The notes beneath the pieces were generated by a model that had not been told where the DNA came from, did no database searches, and saw only the letters and a program-made list of their open reading frames with translations. Of a DNA stretch of 64,000 nt, positions 1 through 8,146 are shown piece after piece. Origin of the DNA: Mycobacterium kyogaense (GTDB taxonomy: Bacteria; Actinomycetota; Actinomycetes; Mycobacteriales; Mycobacteriaceae); contig NZ_QJUA01000007.1 in the NCBI RefSeq assembly GCF_003254575.1, positions 1 through 64,000 on the forward strand, given 5' to 3'. Position numbers and translations under genes: made by a program. Within the stretch, counting starts at the first letter, position 1, and every line of letters begins with the position of its first letter.

Positions 1-1100
1 GCCCAGCCCAACCCGCTGGCCCGGTCGAAATCGACGGTCGCCTCCCAGTCGCGCGGCACCGCGAGCACGCCGCACCAGCCGTGCGCGATGCCGATGTCGG
101 ACACCTGCGGCAGCACCGTGCGCAACGCGGCGGTCAATGCGGTGATGGTGCGCGCCGGCACCCGGCCGTCCCGATCGGTGCGGGAGCCGAAGCGGTATGG
201 GACGCTGCGCCCCCCGATCGCGATGCGGTCGTCGACGGTGCGTTGCGCGTAGAAGAAGCCGTGCGCGGTGTCACCGAGCGTTTCCCTGCCCTGCCAACCG
301 ATGGCGTCCCACACGTGCGCGGGAATCTGGTCGGTCGCGATCATCGAGCTGTTCATCGGCAACCAGCGGCGCTTCAGTCCGGGCAGACCCGCGGTGAAGC
401 CCTCGGTGGCGCGCAACACGATCGGGGCGGTGACGGTGCCGCGCGGGGTGACCGCGCGCCCGGCCGCGATCTCGACCACCGGCGAGCGCTCGTAGATGTC
501 GACGCCGAGCGCGGCGACGGTATCGGCCAATCCGCGCACCAGCTGCGCCGGCTGAATCCGGGCGCAGTGCGGGTTGTGGTAGGCCGCCACCACATCGCTG
601 AGCCGAATCCGTTGCCGCGCTTCGTCTCTGGAGAGCTCTTCGATACCGTCGACCTGCCAGCGTCGCTCTGCGGCCGCGGCGGCCGCCAGCCGCGCTGCCT
701 GCGCCCGGTTACGCGCGATCTCCAGCGTCCCACCCTTGACGATGCCCGCATCGATGCCCTCTTTCGCGGCGATGTCGATGACCTCGTCGACGGCCTCGTT
801 GAGAGCTCGCTGCCAGGCGACCACACCGTCGCGGCCGTACTGCCGCGCCATCCGCTCACGATCGCCGGGCACGAGACCCGACAGCCAGCCGCCGTTGCGC
901 CCGGATGCCCCGAATCCCGCGAACCGGGCCTCCAGCACCACGATGCGCAGGCTCGGATCGGCCTTCTTCAGGTAGTACGCCGTCCACAAGCCCGTGTAGC
1001 CGGCGCCGACGATGCAGACGTCGGCGTCGCGACTACCCGGCAGAAACGTCCGTGGAGTGGGCAGCCCGTCGTACCAGTGCGAGATGTAACCGTTGAGCAC
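1..1100 (-). CDS. FAD-dependent oxidoreductase (DadA/glycine-oxidase fold), 3' end outside window
   Basis: The minus strand is open from a GTG at 1100 to the left edge, so the C-terminus is missing. The N-terminus holds a Rossmann dinucleotide-binding motif (DVCIVGAGYTGLWTAYYL) followed by an acidic strand end (VVLEA) and the loop GASGRNGGW, which is typical of the DAO/DadA flavoprotein family that oxidises amines, amino acids or related substrates. It lies 19 bases downstream of the SDR gene and reads in the same direction, so it is probably the third gene of the KstR-boxed operon. No convincing Shine-Dalgarno sequence precedes the GTG, so the start is a best guess; no ATG is available in frame nearby. 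The substrate is unknown. A role in sterol or lipid breakdown is inferred only from the operator upstream of the operon. Confidence 0.8.
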   Translation of the reverse strand, partial: MLNGYISHWYDGLPTPRTFLPGSRDADVCIVGAGYTGLWTAYYLKKADPSLRIVVLEARFAGFGASGRNGGWLSGLVPGDRERMARQYGRDGVVAWQRALNEAVDEVIDIAAKEGIDAGIVKGGTLEIARNRAQAARLAAAAAAERRWQVDGIEELSRDEARQRIRLSDVVAAYHNPHCARIQPAQLVRGLADTVAALGVDIYERSPVVEIAAGRAVTPRGTVTAPIVLRATEGFTAGLPGLKRRWLPMNSSMIATDQIPAHVWDAIGWQGRETLGDTAHGFFYAQRTVDDRIAIGGRSVPYRFGSRTDRDGRVPARTITALTAALRTVLPQVSDIGIAHGWCGVLAVPRDWEATVDFDRASGLGW

Positions 1101-1119
1101 CGAGAGATTTTCGCAGGAT

Positions 1120-2124
1120 CTACCGCTTCGCGGAGCGCAGGCTGACCCAGAACTTCGCGGCCTCCCGAATCGACTCCTCGACGGGTCGGGGCTGCCACCC
1201 CAGCTCACACCTGGCCTTGCTGCAGTCGACGGGGGCTTCGGCGCGCATCAGTCGCACGGAATCGAGCGAGAGGCGCTCATCGGTTCCGGTGAGCCGTGCC
1301 TTCAGGCTGCCCACCGCCGCCATCGCGTAGGTCAGCGGTAGCGGGATCGTCCGGCTCGGCGCCGGGACCCCGACCGCCTCGGCGGCGATCCGCACCACCT
1401 CGGCGTTGGAGATCATCTTCTCCGAGATCAGATAGCGCTCGCCGATCCGGCCCTTCTCGGCGGCCAGCAGCAGGGCGGCCGCGGCGTCGTCGATGCCCAC
1501 GGCCTCCAACTCGATGCTGCCCAGCACGAACGGCAGCTTGCCGAACGCGGCGCCGGCGATGATCGCGCCGTGCGGGGTGCGCCCCCAGTCCGCCGCGCCG
1601 TAGGTGGTGGACACGCACATCGCCACCGCAGGCAGTCCGCGGGTGCGCGCGTACTCCAGCACGAGCCGCTCGGCCTGTACGCGCGATTGCACATACGGGG
1701 TCAGGGAGCGCTCGTCGGTGATCACGTCGTCCTCGGTCGCCGTGTGACCGCGCCGTCGGGCGACGGCTGCGTACGTGCTGGTGAAGACGAACTTCTTCAG
1801 ACCGGCGGCGATCGCCGGTTCGACCGCGACATCGAGCACGTGACGGGTGCCCTCGACGTTGGTGCGGAACAGCGGGGCCGGATCGCGCAGCCAGCCGCGG
1901 GTGTCGACGACGCAGTAGTAGACGACGTCGCATCCGGCCATGGCCTCGCGCAACACCTCGCCGTCGAAGATGTCGCCGACGAAGCGGGTCACCTTGAGGT
2001 CGTCGATACCTCTCGTGTTGGCCCCCTCCCGCACCATCACACGCACGTCCTCGCCCGCCTCGACCAGCTGCCGGGTCACATGGCTGCCCAGGTAACCGTT
2101 GGCCCCGATCACCAACGCACTCAT
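1120..2124 (-). CDS. NAD-dependent epimerase/dehydratase-type extended SDR (3-beta-HSD-like)
   Basis: Encodes 334 residues starting MSALVIGANGYLGSHV, with the GxxGxxG NAD-binding motif of extended short-chain dehydrogenases at residues 7-13 and a typical SDRe layout (DIFDGEVL, NVEGTRHVLD). The active-site Tyr is at residue 144, but the usual YxxxK motif reads YVQSR, so the catalytic Lys is replaced by Arg148. The ATG at 2124 overlaps the stop of the upstream NTF2-like gene (ATGA), which decides this start over longer ones. Together with the NTF2-like protein and the KstR-type operator, a steroid dehydrogenase/isomerase-like role is reasonable, but the family also includes sugar-nucleotide and flavonoid reductases. 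The K-to-R change may lower or alter activity. Confidence 0.85.
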   Translation of the reverse strand: MSALVIGANGYLGSHVTRQLVEAGEDVRVMVREGANTRGIDDLKVTRFVGDIFDGEVLREAMAGCDVVYYCVVDTRGWLRDPAPLFRTNVEGTRHVLDVAVEPAIAAGLKKFVFTSTYAAVARRRGHTATEDDVITDERSLTPYVQSRVQAERLVLEYARTRGLPAVAMCVSTTYGAADWGRTPHGAIIAGAAFGKLPFVLGSIELEAVGIDDAAAALLLAAEKGRIGERYLISEKMISNAEVVRIAAEAVGVPAPSRTIPLPLTYAMAAVGSLKARLTGTDERLSLDSVRLMRAEAPVDCSKARCELGWQPRPVEESIREAAKFWVSLRSAKR

Positions 2125-2621
2125 CGGGTCACCTTCGCCATCCACTCGGCGGCCTCGTCGGGCAGGGTGCCGAGTTCCTGGGCCTTGCGGCACCACTTCA
2201 CGGTCGCCTTGACGAAGCGCAGCGGGTTGTAGATGTCTTCCTGTCGGCGCCACATGCCGTCACCGGCGTAGGTGACTATCGAGATGTTCGTCGCGCTGAT
2301 GATCGTGCCGTCGCCGGGATCGCGCATCGGGTTGTCGAGCTCGCAGATCACCCGTCCGGTGTCCTCGTCGAACACCTTCCACAGCGCCGGAAACGACGTC
2401 ATGTAGCTGCCGGGGAACGTCTCCATCGTGTTCCAGATCCAGGGCCGTACCTCCTCGCGGCCGCGCATCGTGCCTGCCGCGTGCTCGATGTAGAGCACGT
2501 CATCGGTGTACTGGGCGACCCAGGGATCCCAGTCGCGCGTGCTCGCCGCACGGTCGACCGTCTGCTCGAACACCGCGAACGCTTCGACCAACTCGTCGCG
2601 ACTGAAAGTGCTACCCGTCAC
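2121..2621 (-). CDS. SnoaL/NTF2-like (ketosteroid-isomerase fold) protein
   Basis: Encodes 166 residues from a GTG at 2621. The sequence has the NTF2-like pattern: an N-terminal helix (ELVEAFAVFEQTVDRAA), WVAQYTDDVLYIEHAAGTMRG, a central IWNTMETFPG segment and beta strands ending WRRQEDIYN. Proteins of this fold act as isomerases, cyclases, dehydratases or small-ligand binders. It is the first gene of a minus-strand operon and overlaps the SDR by four bases. A perfect KstR-type motif lies 10 bases upstream of the start, so the gene is probably derepressed by sterol-derived CoA thioesters. A direct role in steroid degradation is inference. Confidence 0.8.
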   Translation of the reverse strand: MTGSTFSRDELVEAFAVFEQTVDRAASTRDWDPWVAQYTDDVLYIEHAAGTMRGREEVRPWIWNTMETFPGSYMTSFPALWKVFDEDTGRVICELDNPMRDPGDGTIISATNISIVTYAGDGMWRRQEDIYNPLRFVKATVKWCRKAQELGTLPDEAAEWMAKVTR

Positions 2622-2630
2622 ACCCAGAAC

Positions 2631-2644
2631 TAGAACACGTTCTA
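2631..2644. promoter_or_regulatory. KstR-type operator in divergent promoter
   Basis: The 14-mer TAGAACACGTTCTA is a perfect palindrome and fits the published mycobacterial KstR consensus TnnAACnnGTTnnA exactly. It sits between the NTF2-like gene (start 2621, minus) and the secreted hydrolase (start 2679, plus), so one site could control both transcripts. KstR is the TetR-family repressor of cholesterol catabolism. Binding here is inferred from the motif only. Confidence 0.8.
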
Positions 2645-2678
2645 CCTGGTCTTGTCGACCGGTCGTATCGTCCTTGAC

Positions 2679-3599
2679 GTGAAGACGTTGCTCGCGACGA
2701 CCGCCGGGGTCATCGTCGCGCTCGCAACCGCTCCACCCGCCCTCGCGCAGGACTTCGCCGGGCTGATCGACATCGGCAACGGTCGCAGCCTCTACCTGAA
2801 CTGCCAGGGCAGCGCCGTTGCGGGCTCGCCCACCGTCTTCGTCATTCCCGGCATGGGCAGCTACGCCCAGGCATGGAACGCGTCGATCGCGCCGAACGAC
2901 CCGATTCGCTTTCAGCCCTACGACCTCGTCGACGAGGCCGTGATCGACTACCCCACCGACCTCGCGACGCAGCCGATCGTCGCGCGCACGACGCGCATCT
3001 GCTCCTACGACAGACCCGACACCCGGCCCGACGGCCCGGATCGGTCGACCCCTGTCGCGCAGCCGCACACCGTCGCACAGGACGTCGACGACGTCGTCGC
3101 ACTCATCACCGCAGCACAGCTTCCGACCCCGATGGTGTTCGTCGCCCACTCCTACGGCGGCCTGGTGCTCGACCTGCTGGCACGGCAGCATCCCGAACTC
3201 GTCAGCGGGCTGCTGTTCTCCGAGCCGACGTTTGAATTCCTGATGAGCGTCGGTCGGCCCGACCAGAACGACGCGTTCGACGCCGACGGGCGCACCAAGC
3301 CGCCGGGAGAGGAAGCGATCCTGCCCTACGACGCGTTCGCGACGATCGCGGCGGCACCTCCGCTGCCACGCGTTCCCGCGATCGTGCTGAGCGCCGACAA
3401 GTTCGCGGCGCCGAAGAACCTCAAGCCGGACAACTACACCCAAGCCCAGGTCCATCAGGCGAACGACATGTTGGCGGCCGCGCTCGGCACTGCCAACGTC
3501 GTCGTGCCGGGTACCGGACACAACCAGATGCTGTACCAGCCGCAGGCCGTTGCTGACGAGATCGTGACGCTGGTCGACGAGGTCCGCAACGGGAACTAA
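2679..3599 (+). CDS. Secreted alpha/beta-hydrolase
   Basis: Encodes 306 residues. The GTG at 2679 is preferred over the in-frame TTG at 2652 because it places a clean Sec signal peptide ([20 protein letters not shown], cleaved after ALA) at the N-terminus. The nucleophile elbow is AHSYGG with Ser158; an oxyanion-type loop [11 protein letters not shown] and a late His (GTGHNQML) complete the expected esterase/lipase arrangement. It is probably exported to the cell envelope. It is divergent from the KstR-boxed operon and shares its operator, so it may release sterol or fatty acid from an ester outside the membrane; that substrate is inference. There is no recognisable downstream operon partner: msrB follows after 46 bases with its own ribosome-binding site. 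Confidence 0.85.
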   Translation: MKTLLATTAGVIVALATAPPALAQDFAGLIDIGNGRSLYLNCQGSAVAGSPTVFVIPGMGSYAQAWNASIAPNDPIRFQPYDLVDEAVIDYPTDLATQPIVARTTRICSYDRPDTRPDGPDRSTPVAQPHTVAQDVDDVVALITAAQLPTPMVFVAHSYGGLVLDLLARQHPELVSGLLFSEPTFEFLMSVGRPDQNDAFDADGRTKPPGEEAILPYDAFATIAAAPPLPRVPAIVLSADKFAAPKNLKPDNYTQAQVHQANDMLAAALGTANVVVPGTGHNQMLYQPQAVADEIVTLVDEVRNGN

Positions 3600-3645
3600 C
3601 CGAGGGATCCTCGATGTTGTAGAAGTGCCAACCCGAGGAGGTTCC

Positions 3646-4125
3646 GTGACACAGACCTACAACAGGAATCCCGACGCGATCGGCGCGCTGTCGCCCGAGC
3701 AGTACCACGTCACCCAGCAGAACGGCACCGAACGTCCCTTCACCGGCGAGTACTGGGACAACCACGAACCCGGTCTCTACGTCGACGTGGTGTCCGGTGA
3801 GCCGTTGTTCGCGTCGGTCGACAAGTTCGAGAGTGGCTCGGGATGGCCGAGCTTCACCCGGCCGGTCGACGCCGAGAACGTCATCCGCAAGCGCGACTTC
3901 TCCCATCTCATGATGCGCACCGAGGTCCGCTCCGCCCACGGTGACAGCCACCTCGGACACGTCTTCACCGACGGACCGCGCGAGGCGGGCGGCCTGCGGT
4001 ACTGCATCAACTCCGCGGCGTTGCGCTTCGTCCACCTCGACGACCTCGAGGCTCAGGGCTATGGGCAGTACCGTGAACTGTTCACCGAATCCACCGTCAC
4101 CGAATCCGACGAGGAGCGCGCATGA
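3646..4125 (+). CDS. msrB: Peptide-methionine (R)-S-oxide reductase MsrB
   Basis: Encodes 159 residues, starting at a GTG with a strong GAGGAG seven bases upstream; an in-frame ATG at 3625 lacks this. The conserved [15 protein letters not shown] and RYCIN motifs identify MsrB, which reduces methionine-R-sulfoxide in oxidised proteins. The CxxC pairs that bind zinc in many MsrBs are absent (the corresponding segments read [10 protein letters not shown] and [11 protein letters not shown]), so this is the zinc-free form. The catalytic Cys in RYCIN is the only cysteine in the protein, so there is no resolving Cys within the chain. The stop overlaps the msrA start, giving a coupled msrB-msrA pair that handles both sulfoxide diastereomers. 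Confidence 0.95.
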   Translation: MTQTYNRNPDAIGALSPEQYHVTQQNGTERPFTGEYWDNHEPGLYVDVVSGEPLFASVDKFESGSGWPSFTRPVDAENVIRKRDFSHLMMRTEVRSAHGDSHLGHVFTDGPREAGGLRYCINSAALRFVHLDDLEAQGYGQYRELFTESTVTESDEERA

Positions 4126-4631
4126 GTGACTACAAGCGGGCCGTGCTGGCCGGCGGCTGCTTCTGGGGCATGCAGGATCTGATTCGCCGCCAGCCGGGCG
4201 TGGTGTCCACCCGCGTCGGTTACACCGGCGGGCAGAACGACCACCCCACCTATCGCAACCACCCGGGGCACGCCGAGGCCGTCGAGATCGTCTACGACCC
4301 GGCCGAGACCGACTACCGGGCGCTGCTCGAGTTCTTCTTCCAGATCCACGATCCGACGACGAAGAACCGGCAGGGCAACGACGTCGGCTCCAGCTACCGC
4401 TCGGAGATCTTCTACGTCGACGACGAACAGCGCGAGGTCGCGCTCGACACGATCGCCGACGTCGACGCCTCCGGGCTGTGGCCGGGCAAGGTCGTCACCG
4501 AAGTCAGCCCCGCACCGGACTTCTGGGAGGCCGAGCCAGAGCATCAGGGCTACCTTCTGCACTACCCCAACGGCTACACGTGCCACTTCCCGCGGCCGGG
4601 CTGGAAGCTGCCGAAGCGCACCCAGGTGTAG
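4122..4631 (+). CDS. msrA: Peptide-methionine (S)-S-oxide reductase MsrA
   Basis: Encodes 169 residues beginning [16 protein letters not shown], with the catalytic Cys13 in the family signature GCFWG. HPGHAE and the YRSEIFY segment are typical of MsrA. A second Cys at 154 (GYTCHF) lies where the resolving Cys of mycobacterial MsrA is found. The length matches the family. The ATG overlaps the msrB stop (ATGA), so the two reductases are translationally coupled. The gene is tail-to-tail with CYP138; the TetR-CYP138-MsrA neighbourhood resembles Rv0135c-Rv0136-Rv0137c of M. tuberculosis. Confidence 0.96.
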   Translation: MSDYKRAVLAGGCFWGMQDLIRRQPGVVSTRVGYTGGQNDHPTYRNHPGHAEAVEIVYDPAETDYRALLEFFFQIHDPTTKNRQGNDVGSSYRSEIFYVDDEQREVALDTIADVDASGLWPGKVVTEVSPAPDFWEAEPEHQGYLLHYPNGYTCHFPRPGWKLPKRTQV

Positions 4632-4642
4632 CTAGCGGCCTT

Positions 4643-4688
4643 GGTCTAATTCGCCTGGCGGCGGTGGTCTAATTCGCCTGGCGGCGGT
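4643..4688. repeat. Perfect 23-bp tandem duplication at the 3' end of the P450 gene
   Basis: Bases 4643-4665 and 4666-4688 are identical, head to tail. The unit carries the last codons and the stop codon of the cytochrome P450 gene, so a second copy of its terminal RQAN-stop stretch lies just past the real end. It looks like a replication-slippage product and has no visible effect on the protein. Confidence 0.95.
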
Positions 4689-5994
4689 GCACCACGATGC
4701 GCCCGCCCAGTTTCGGGGTGTGCGCGACCCCGCGGAAGTGCTGCTTCTCCGCAGGCTCCGTCGTCGGTTCGATGGTGAAGTGGCGCAACACCGTTCGTAG
4801 CACGATATCCATTTCCACGTTGGCGAAGGTGGCCCCGACACAGCGTCGGGTGCCACCGCCGAACGGGATGTGGGCGAATGTGGACGGCCGCTGACCGACG
4901 AAGCGTTCCGGATCGAACCGCAGAGGCTCCGGGAAATCCTCGTCCCGGCGGTGCATCTGGGCGATCGCCACGAGGATCGAATAGCCGTGCGGAATCACCC
5001 AGTCCCCGAGCTCGAACGACGGCGCATAGACGTGCCGTCCGGCGAAGTCGATGATCGTGCGGGTGCGCTGCACTTCCAGGATCGCCGCCTGACGGTAGGT
5101 GTTGTCGTCGCTGTCGACTTCGGCGGCGAGCCTGTCCAGGACCTCGGGGTGACGGCTGAACCTCTCGAAGGCCCACCCGAGCGTTGCCGCCGTGGTCTCG
5201 TGTCCGGCGGCCAGCAGCGTGAGCAGTTCGTCACCGACATCCTCACGCGACATCGACGAACCGTCGTCGTAGGTACTGCGCAACAACAGCGACAGCACGT
5301 CATCGCGGGAGTCGAGGTCCGGATCGGCCGCCACGGCATCGATCAGCCGCCCGATGATCTCGTCGTACGTCTTGCGGTAGGCAGCCAGCCTGCCCCACGG
5401 CGTGAACCGGCCGTAGGTGTGGGAGGGCATCGGCAGCACCGCCAGCCGCGAGCCGAGCGTGACCCAGGGCGGAATGCTGCGTCGCAACTCGTCCAGGTGC
5501 GCGCCGTCGGCGCCGAAGACGGCCCGCAGGATGACGTTGAGGGTGATCCGCATCATCGGCTCGAGCGTCTCGAACGGCGAACCCTCCGGCCACGTCTGGA
5601 TCTCGCGCAGGGTCTCCTCTTCGAAGATCCGTTCGTAGTTCTTGATGCTCTTGCCGTGCAGCGGCGGGGTCAGCAGCTTGCGCCGCAGACGGTGATCGGT
5701 GCCGTCGAGAGCGAACACCGAACCAGGACCGAGCACGCGGGACAGGTTGGGCGAGATGTTGCCCACGTCATCGGGATTGGCCATGAACACCTGCTTGGCG
5801 AGCACCGGATCGGCCACGATCACGGATTCACCGAACACCGGGAGGCTCAGCGTGAACACCTCACCGCACCGGCGGGTGGCCTGACGGATCGTCCATTTGC
5901 GGGCGAATGAGAATCCGAGTCCCTGCAGCGCGTGCGGGATACCGGGGCCCGGCGGTAGACGATCAGTCTTGGTACTGCTGTGTACCACAGTCAT
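4669..5994 (-). CDS. cyp138: Cytochrome P450, CYP138-like
   Basis: Encodes 441 residues with all P450 landmarks: the I-helix AGHETT at 263-268 (oxygen activation), the K-helix EVQR, the heme loop FGGGTRRCVG with the thiolate Cys385, and a proline-rich N-terminus (LPPGPGIP). It is soluble, with no membrane anchor, and needs a ferredoxin and reductase encoded elsewhere. The assignment to CYP138 rests on the family look plus the neighbours: a divergent TetR gene and a convergent msrA, as in M. tuberculosis Rv0135c-Rv0137c. Its physiological substrate is not known. Repeated GGTAC palindromes in the divergent promoter, one of them inside its first codons, suggest repression by the adjacent TetR. 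Confidence 0.9.
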   Translation of the reverse strand: MTVVHSSTKTDRLPPGPGIPHALQGLGFSFARKWTIRQATRRCGEVFTLSLPVFGESVIVADPVLAKQVFMANPDDVGNISPNLSRVLGPGSVFALDGTDHRLRRKLLTPPLHGKSIKNYERIFEEETLREIQTWPEGSPFETLEPMMRITLNVILRAVFGADGAHLDELRRSIPPWVTLGSRLAVLPMPSHTYGRFTPWGRLAAYRKTYDEIIGRLIDAVAADPDLDSRDDVLSLLLRSTYDDGSSMSREDVGDELLTLLAAGHETTAATLGWAFERFSRHPEVLDRLAAEVDSDDNTYRQAAILEVQRTRTIIDFAGRHVYAPSFELGDWVIPHGYSILVAIAQMHRRDEDFPEPLRFDPERFVGQRPSTFAHIPFGGGTRRCVGATFANVEMDIVLRTVLRHFTIEPTTEPAEKQHFRGVAHTPKLGGRIVVHRRQAN

Positions 5995-6020
5995 GTCCGG
6001 TACGGTACCGCTTGGTACCA
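5971..6020. promoter_or_regulatory. GGTAC-type palindromes between CYP138 and TetR
   Basis: Four GGTAC-type elements are packed in 50 bases: an inverted repeat GGTAC-N6-GTACC at 5971-5986 within the first CYP codons, the overlapping GGTAC and palindrome CGGTACCG at 5999-6010, and the palindrome TGGTACCA at 6013-6020. The arrangement is typical of operators for a divergently encoded TetR repressor. Confidence 0.65.
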
Positions 6021-6040
6021 GCGGACCGCAAGAGGTGGAG

Positions 6041-6616
6041 ATGACCGAGAGCGCAGTCCCGACATCGGACCGGTTGCTCGACGGACTGACCGAGTCGATC
6101 GGGGAACGGGGCTACCGCGACACCACCGTCGCCGACATCGTCCGGCACGCACGCACCTCGAAACGCACCTTCTACGAGCATTTCGCGGGCAAAGAGCAGT
6201 GCCTGATCGAACTGCTGCGACGCAACAACGCCGACCTCATCGCCGGTATCCGCGACGCTGTTGCGCCAGATGATGATTGGCAGTCACAGATCAGGCAGGC
6301 CGTGGGCGCGTACGTGACCCATATCGGTGCGCGCCCCGCGATCACGCTGTGCTGGATCCGGGAAGCACCCGCGCTGGGCGCCGTCGCGCAGCCACTGCAC
6401 CGGCAGGTGATGGACGATCTCACCGAGTTGTTGACGACGCTGACGGCCAGCCCCGGGTTCGACCGTGCAGGCATGCGTCCGCTGGCGCCCACCACTGCGC
6501 TGATCCTCCTGGGCGGATTGCGTGAACTGACCGCCTACGTCGTCGAGGATGGCCGCGACGTCGCCGAGATCACCGAGCCGGCAACAGCGGCGGCGGCCGC
6601 GCTCGTCGGCGGCTGA
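6041..6616 (+). CDS. TetR-family transcriptional regulator, divergent from CYP138
   Basis: Encodes 191 residues. The ATG at 6041 follows GAGGTGGAG, a good ribosome-binding site; an upstream in-frame ATG at 5897 would run through the P450 gene and is rejected. The N-terminal helix-turn-helix (GYRDTTVADIVRHARTSKRTFYEHFAGKE) is classic TetR; the C-terminal ligand domain is divergent, as is usual. It is divergent from CYP138 with 46 bases between starts, filled with GGTAC palindromes, so it probably represses itself and the P450 and responds to a P450 substrate. The ligand is unknown. Confidence 0.92.
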   Translation: MTESAVPTSDRLLDGLTESIGERGYRDTTVADIVRHARTSKRTFYEHFAGKEQCLIELLRRNNADLIAGIRDAVAPDDDWQSQIRQAVGAYVTHIGARPAITLCWIREAPALGAVAQPLHRQVMDDLTELLTTLTASPGFDRAGMRPLAPTTALILLGGLRELTAYVVEDGRDVAEITEPATAAAAALVGG

Positions 6617-6744
6617 CGCCTTCCCAGGAAAGTCACCACCCGTTCACCCGCTCAGAACCGCAGCGCCACAACGTGTTCCGGACTCCCATGTGCGCAACCC
6701 GTACCCTTCCGTCCGTCCTGACACCCCTTGATGAAGGCGACGGT

Positions 6745-8082
6745 ATGCACTCGTCCATTGGCAAACCTCTCGTGGCGCTCGTCTCGGCCGCCTGCCTGGC
6801 GGCCCCGGCCATGACTACGCCCACGACCATGACCACCTCCGATTCCGTGCATGCCACGGCGACGATCCCCGTCGAACTGTCCGCAGCGGTGACCACGTTC
6901 GACCCGGTTCCGCCATCGCTGCGGACGTTGAACACCCCTGTCGCGCCAACCTCTGACGCCAAGCTGGTCGAGGCCGTCGACACCATGGCAGAGCTGTCGG
7001 GTGTCGACAGGGCCACGCTGCTGCTCCAACTGCTGACCGCGCCTTACCACAACGTCCTCGGCGTCTCGAAGGCCGTCGGCAGTGCCGTCAACGCGGTCCT
7101 CCAGGTGGCATCGCTGCCCTTCAGCGTCTTCACCTACGTACTGACCAATCGCACCAGCGAAATCCCCGATTACATCGCCAGCGTGCAGAAGAACCTCAAC
7201 GGCGCCCTTCCTGGAATCTCCACCGCGATCAAGACCGAAATCCAGTACGACCTCGACCTGATCTCCCAGGTGTTCGGCCCACAGCCGAATGTCACGTCGT
7301 CGGCGACGTCTGTCAAGAGCGTTGCGGCGCAGGCAGATCCGGTGGACCAGGGCACCCTGCTGCTACAGCTGTTGACCATTCCGTACCACAACTTCCTCGG
7401 TGTCTCGAAGACCGTCGGTAGCGCCGCCAACGCCGTGGTGCAGCTGGCCTCTCTGCCCTTCTCGGTCTTCACCTACGTGCTGACCAACCGGACCACGGAG
7501 ATCCCGGCGTACGTCGAGACTGTCCGCGCGAATCTGAAGGGTGCGCTCCCCGGTATCTCCACCGCCATCAAGAGCGAGTTGGCCTACAACAAGAGCGTCA
7601 TCGACCAGATCTTTGGCGGCTCCACCGCGTCGCTCGCCCTGCAGAGTCGGCACGCCCCGAACCTGCTCGCCGGCGACGATTCGGCGGCAACCGTTCTCGA
7701 CAGCCCGCACCCGTTCCTGTCACAGCTCAGCGCTGCGCACAGCGTCGCCGACCAGCCGGCCGAGTCCGACACCGCGGAGGCTCCCGAGACCGTCGGCGGC
7801 AAGCACCGTGCCCCCGAGGTCGAGTCGTCGGAGCCGACGGTTCACGAGGCAGCCTCGACGCCGGACACCACCTCGGACACGAAGTCAGACACCAAGACCG
7901 ACTCGGAAGCCGGCTCCAAGGCTGAGTCCAAGTCCGACAACAAATCTGAGTCGACGTCTGACGTCAAGTCTGACGCCAAATCTGACGCCAAATCTGACAC
8001 TGAGGCCGGCACCAAGCCTGACTCGAAGGCTGCTCCGTCGATCGGAGGAAAGCACCGCAAGCCCGAAGCCGACGCCGCCTGA
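6745..8082 (+). CDS. Exported protein with two ~88-residue repeats and a charged Ser/Asp/Lys tail
   Basis: Encodes 445 residues from the ATG at 6745; the ATG at 6673 would put a charged stretch before the signal-like segment VALVSAACLAAPA. Residues 91-178 and 204-291 are near-identical repeats (TLLLQLLT.PYHN..GVSK.VGSA, then LPFSVFTYVLTNRT.EIP, then GALPGISTAIK), each hydrophobic enough to associate with membrane. From about residue 376 the sequence becomes a low-complexity tail of SDxKSD units. The tail is bracketed by the pentapeptide GGKHR at 351-355 and 434-438. A strong terminator follows. I do not recognise a function; an envelope structural or anchoring role is a guess. Confidence 0.8.
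   Translation: MHSSIGKPLVALVSAACLAAPAMTTPTTMTTSDSVHATATIPVELSAAVTTFDPVPPSLRTLNTPVAPTSDAKLVEAVDTMAELSGVDRATLLLQLLTAPYHNVLGVSKAVGSAVNAVLQVASLPFSVFTYVLTNRTSEIPDYIASVQKNLNGALPGISTAIKTEIQYDLDLISQVFGPQPNVTSSATSVKSVAAQADPVDQGTLLLQLLTIPYHNFLGVSKTVGSAANAVVQLASLPFSVFTYVLTNRTTEIPAYVETVRANLKGALPGISTAIKSELAYNKSVIDQIFGGSTASLALQSRHAPNLLAGDDSAATVLDSPHPFLSQLSAAHSVADQPAESDTAEAPETVGGKHRAPEVESSEPTVHEAASTPDTTSDTKSDTKTDSEAGSKAESKSDNKSESTSDVKSDAKSDAKSDTEAGTKPDSKAAPSIGGKHRKPEADAA
7957..7998 (+). repeat. 12-bp tandem repeats encoding SDxK units
   Basis: Three consecutive copies of TCTGACGYCAAR (7957-7968, 7969-7980, 7981-7992) plus a partial fourth run in frame, giving the protein repeat SDVK-SDAK-SDAK. In-frame 12-bp units can expand or shrink without frameshift, so strain-to-strain length variation is expected. 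Confidence 0.85.
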
Positions 8083-8092
8083 CCTCACACGC

Positions 8093-8126
8093 GATCGGCC
8101 CCCACCGTCTCCGGTGGGGGCCGATC
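8093..8126. terminator. Strong intrinsic-type hairpin
   Basis: A perfect 15-bp stem (8093-8107 with 8112-8126) closes on a TCTC loop, 11 bases after the stop of the repeat protein, and is followed by TTCGTT. It would stop plus-strand transcription before the convergent gene group. Confidence 0.9.
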
Positions 8127-8146
8127 TTCGTTGTGGGAGGTGCGTC

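Noticed and set aside
2121-3521. 466-residue frame extending upstream of the NTF2-like gene
   Set aside because: It runs antisense through the secreted hydrolase; the real protein begins at the GTG at 2621 next to the operator.
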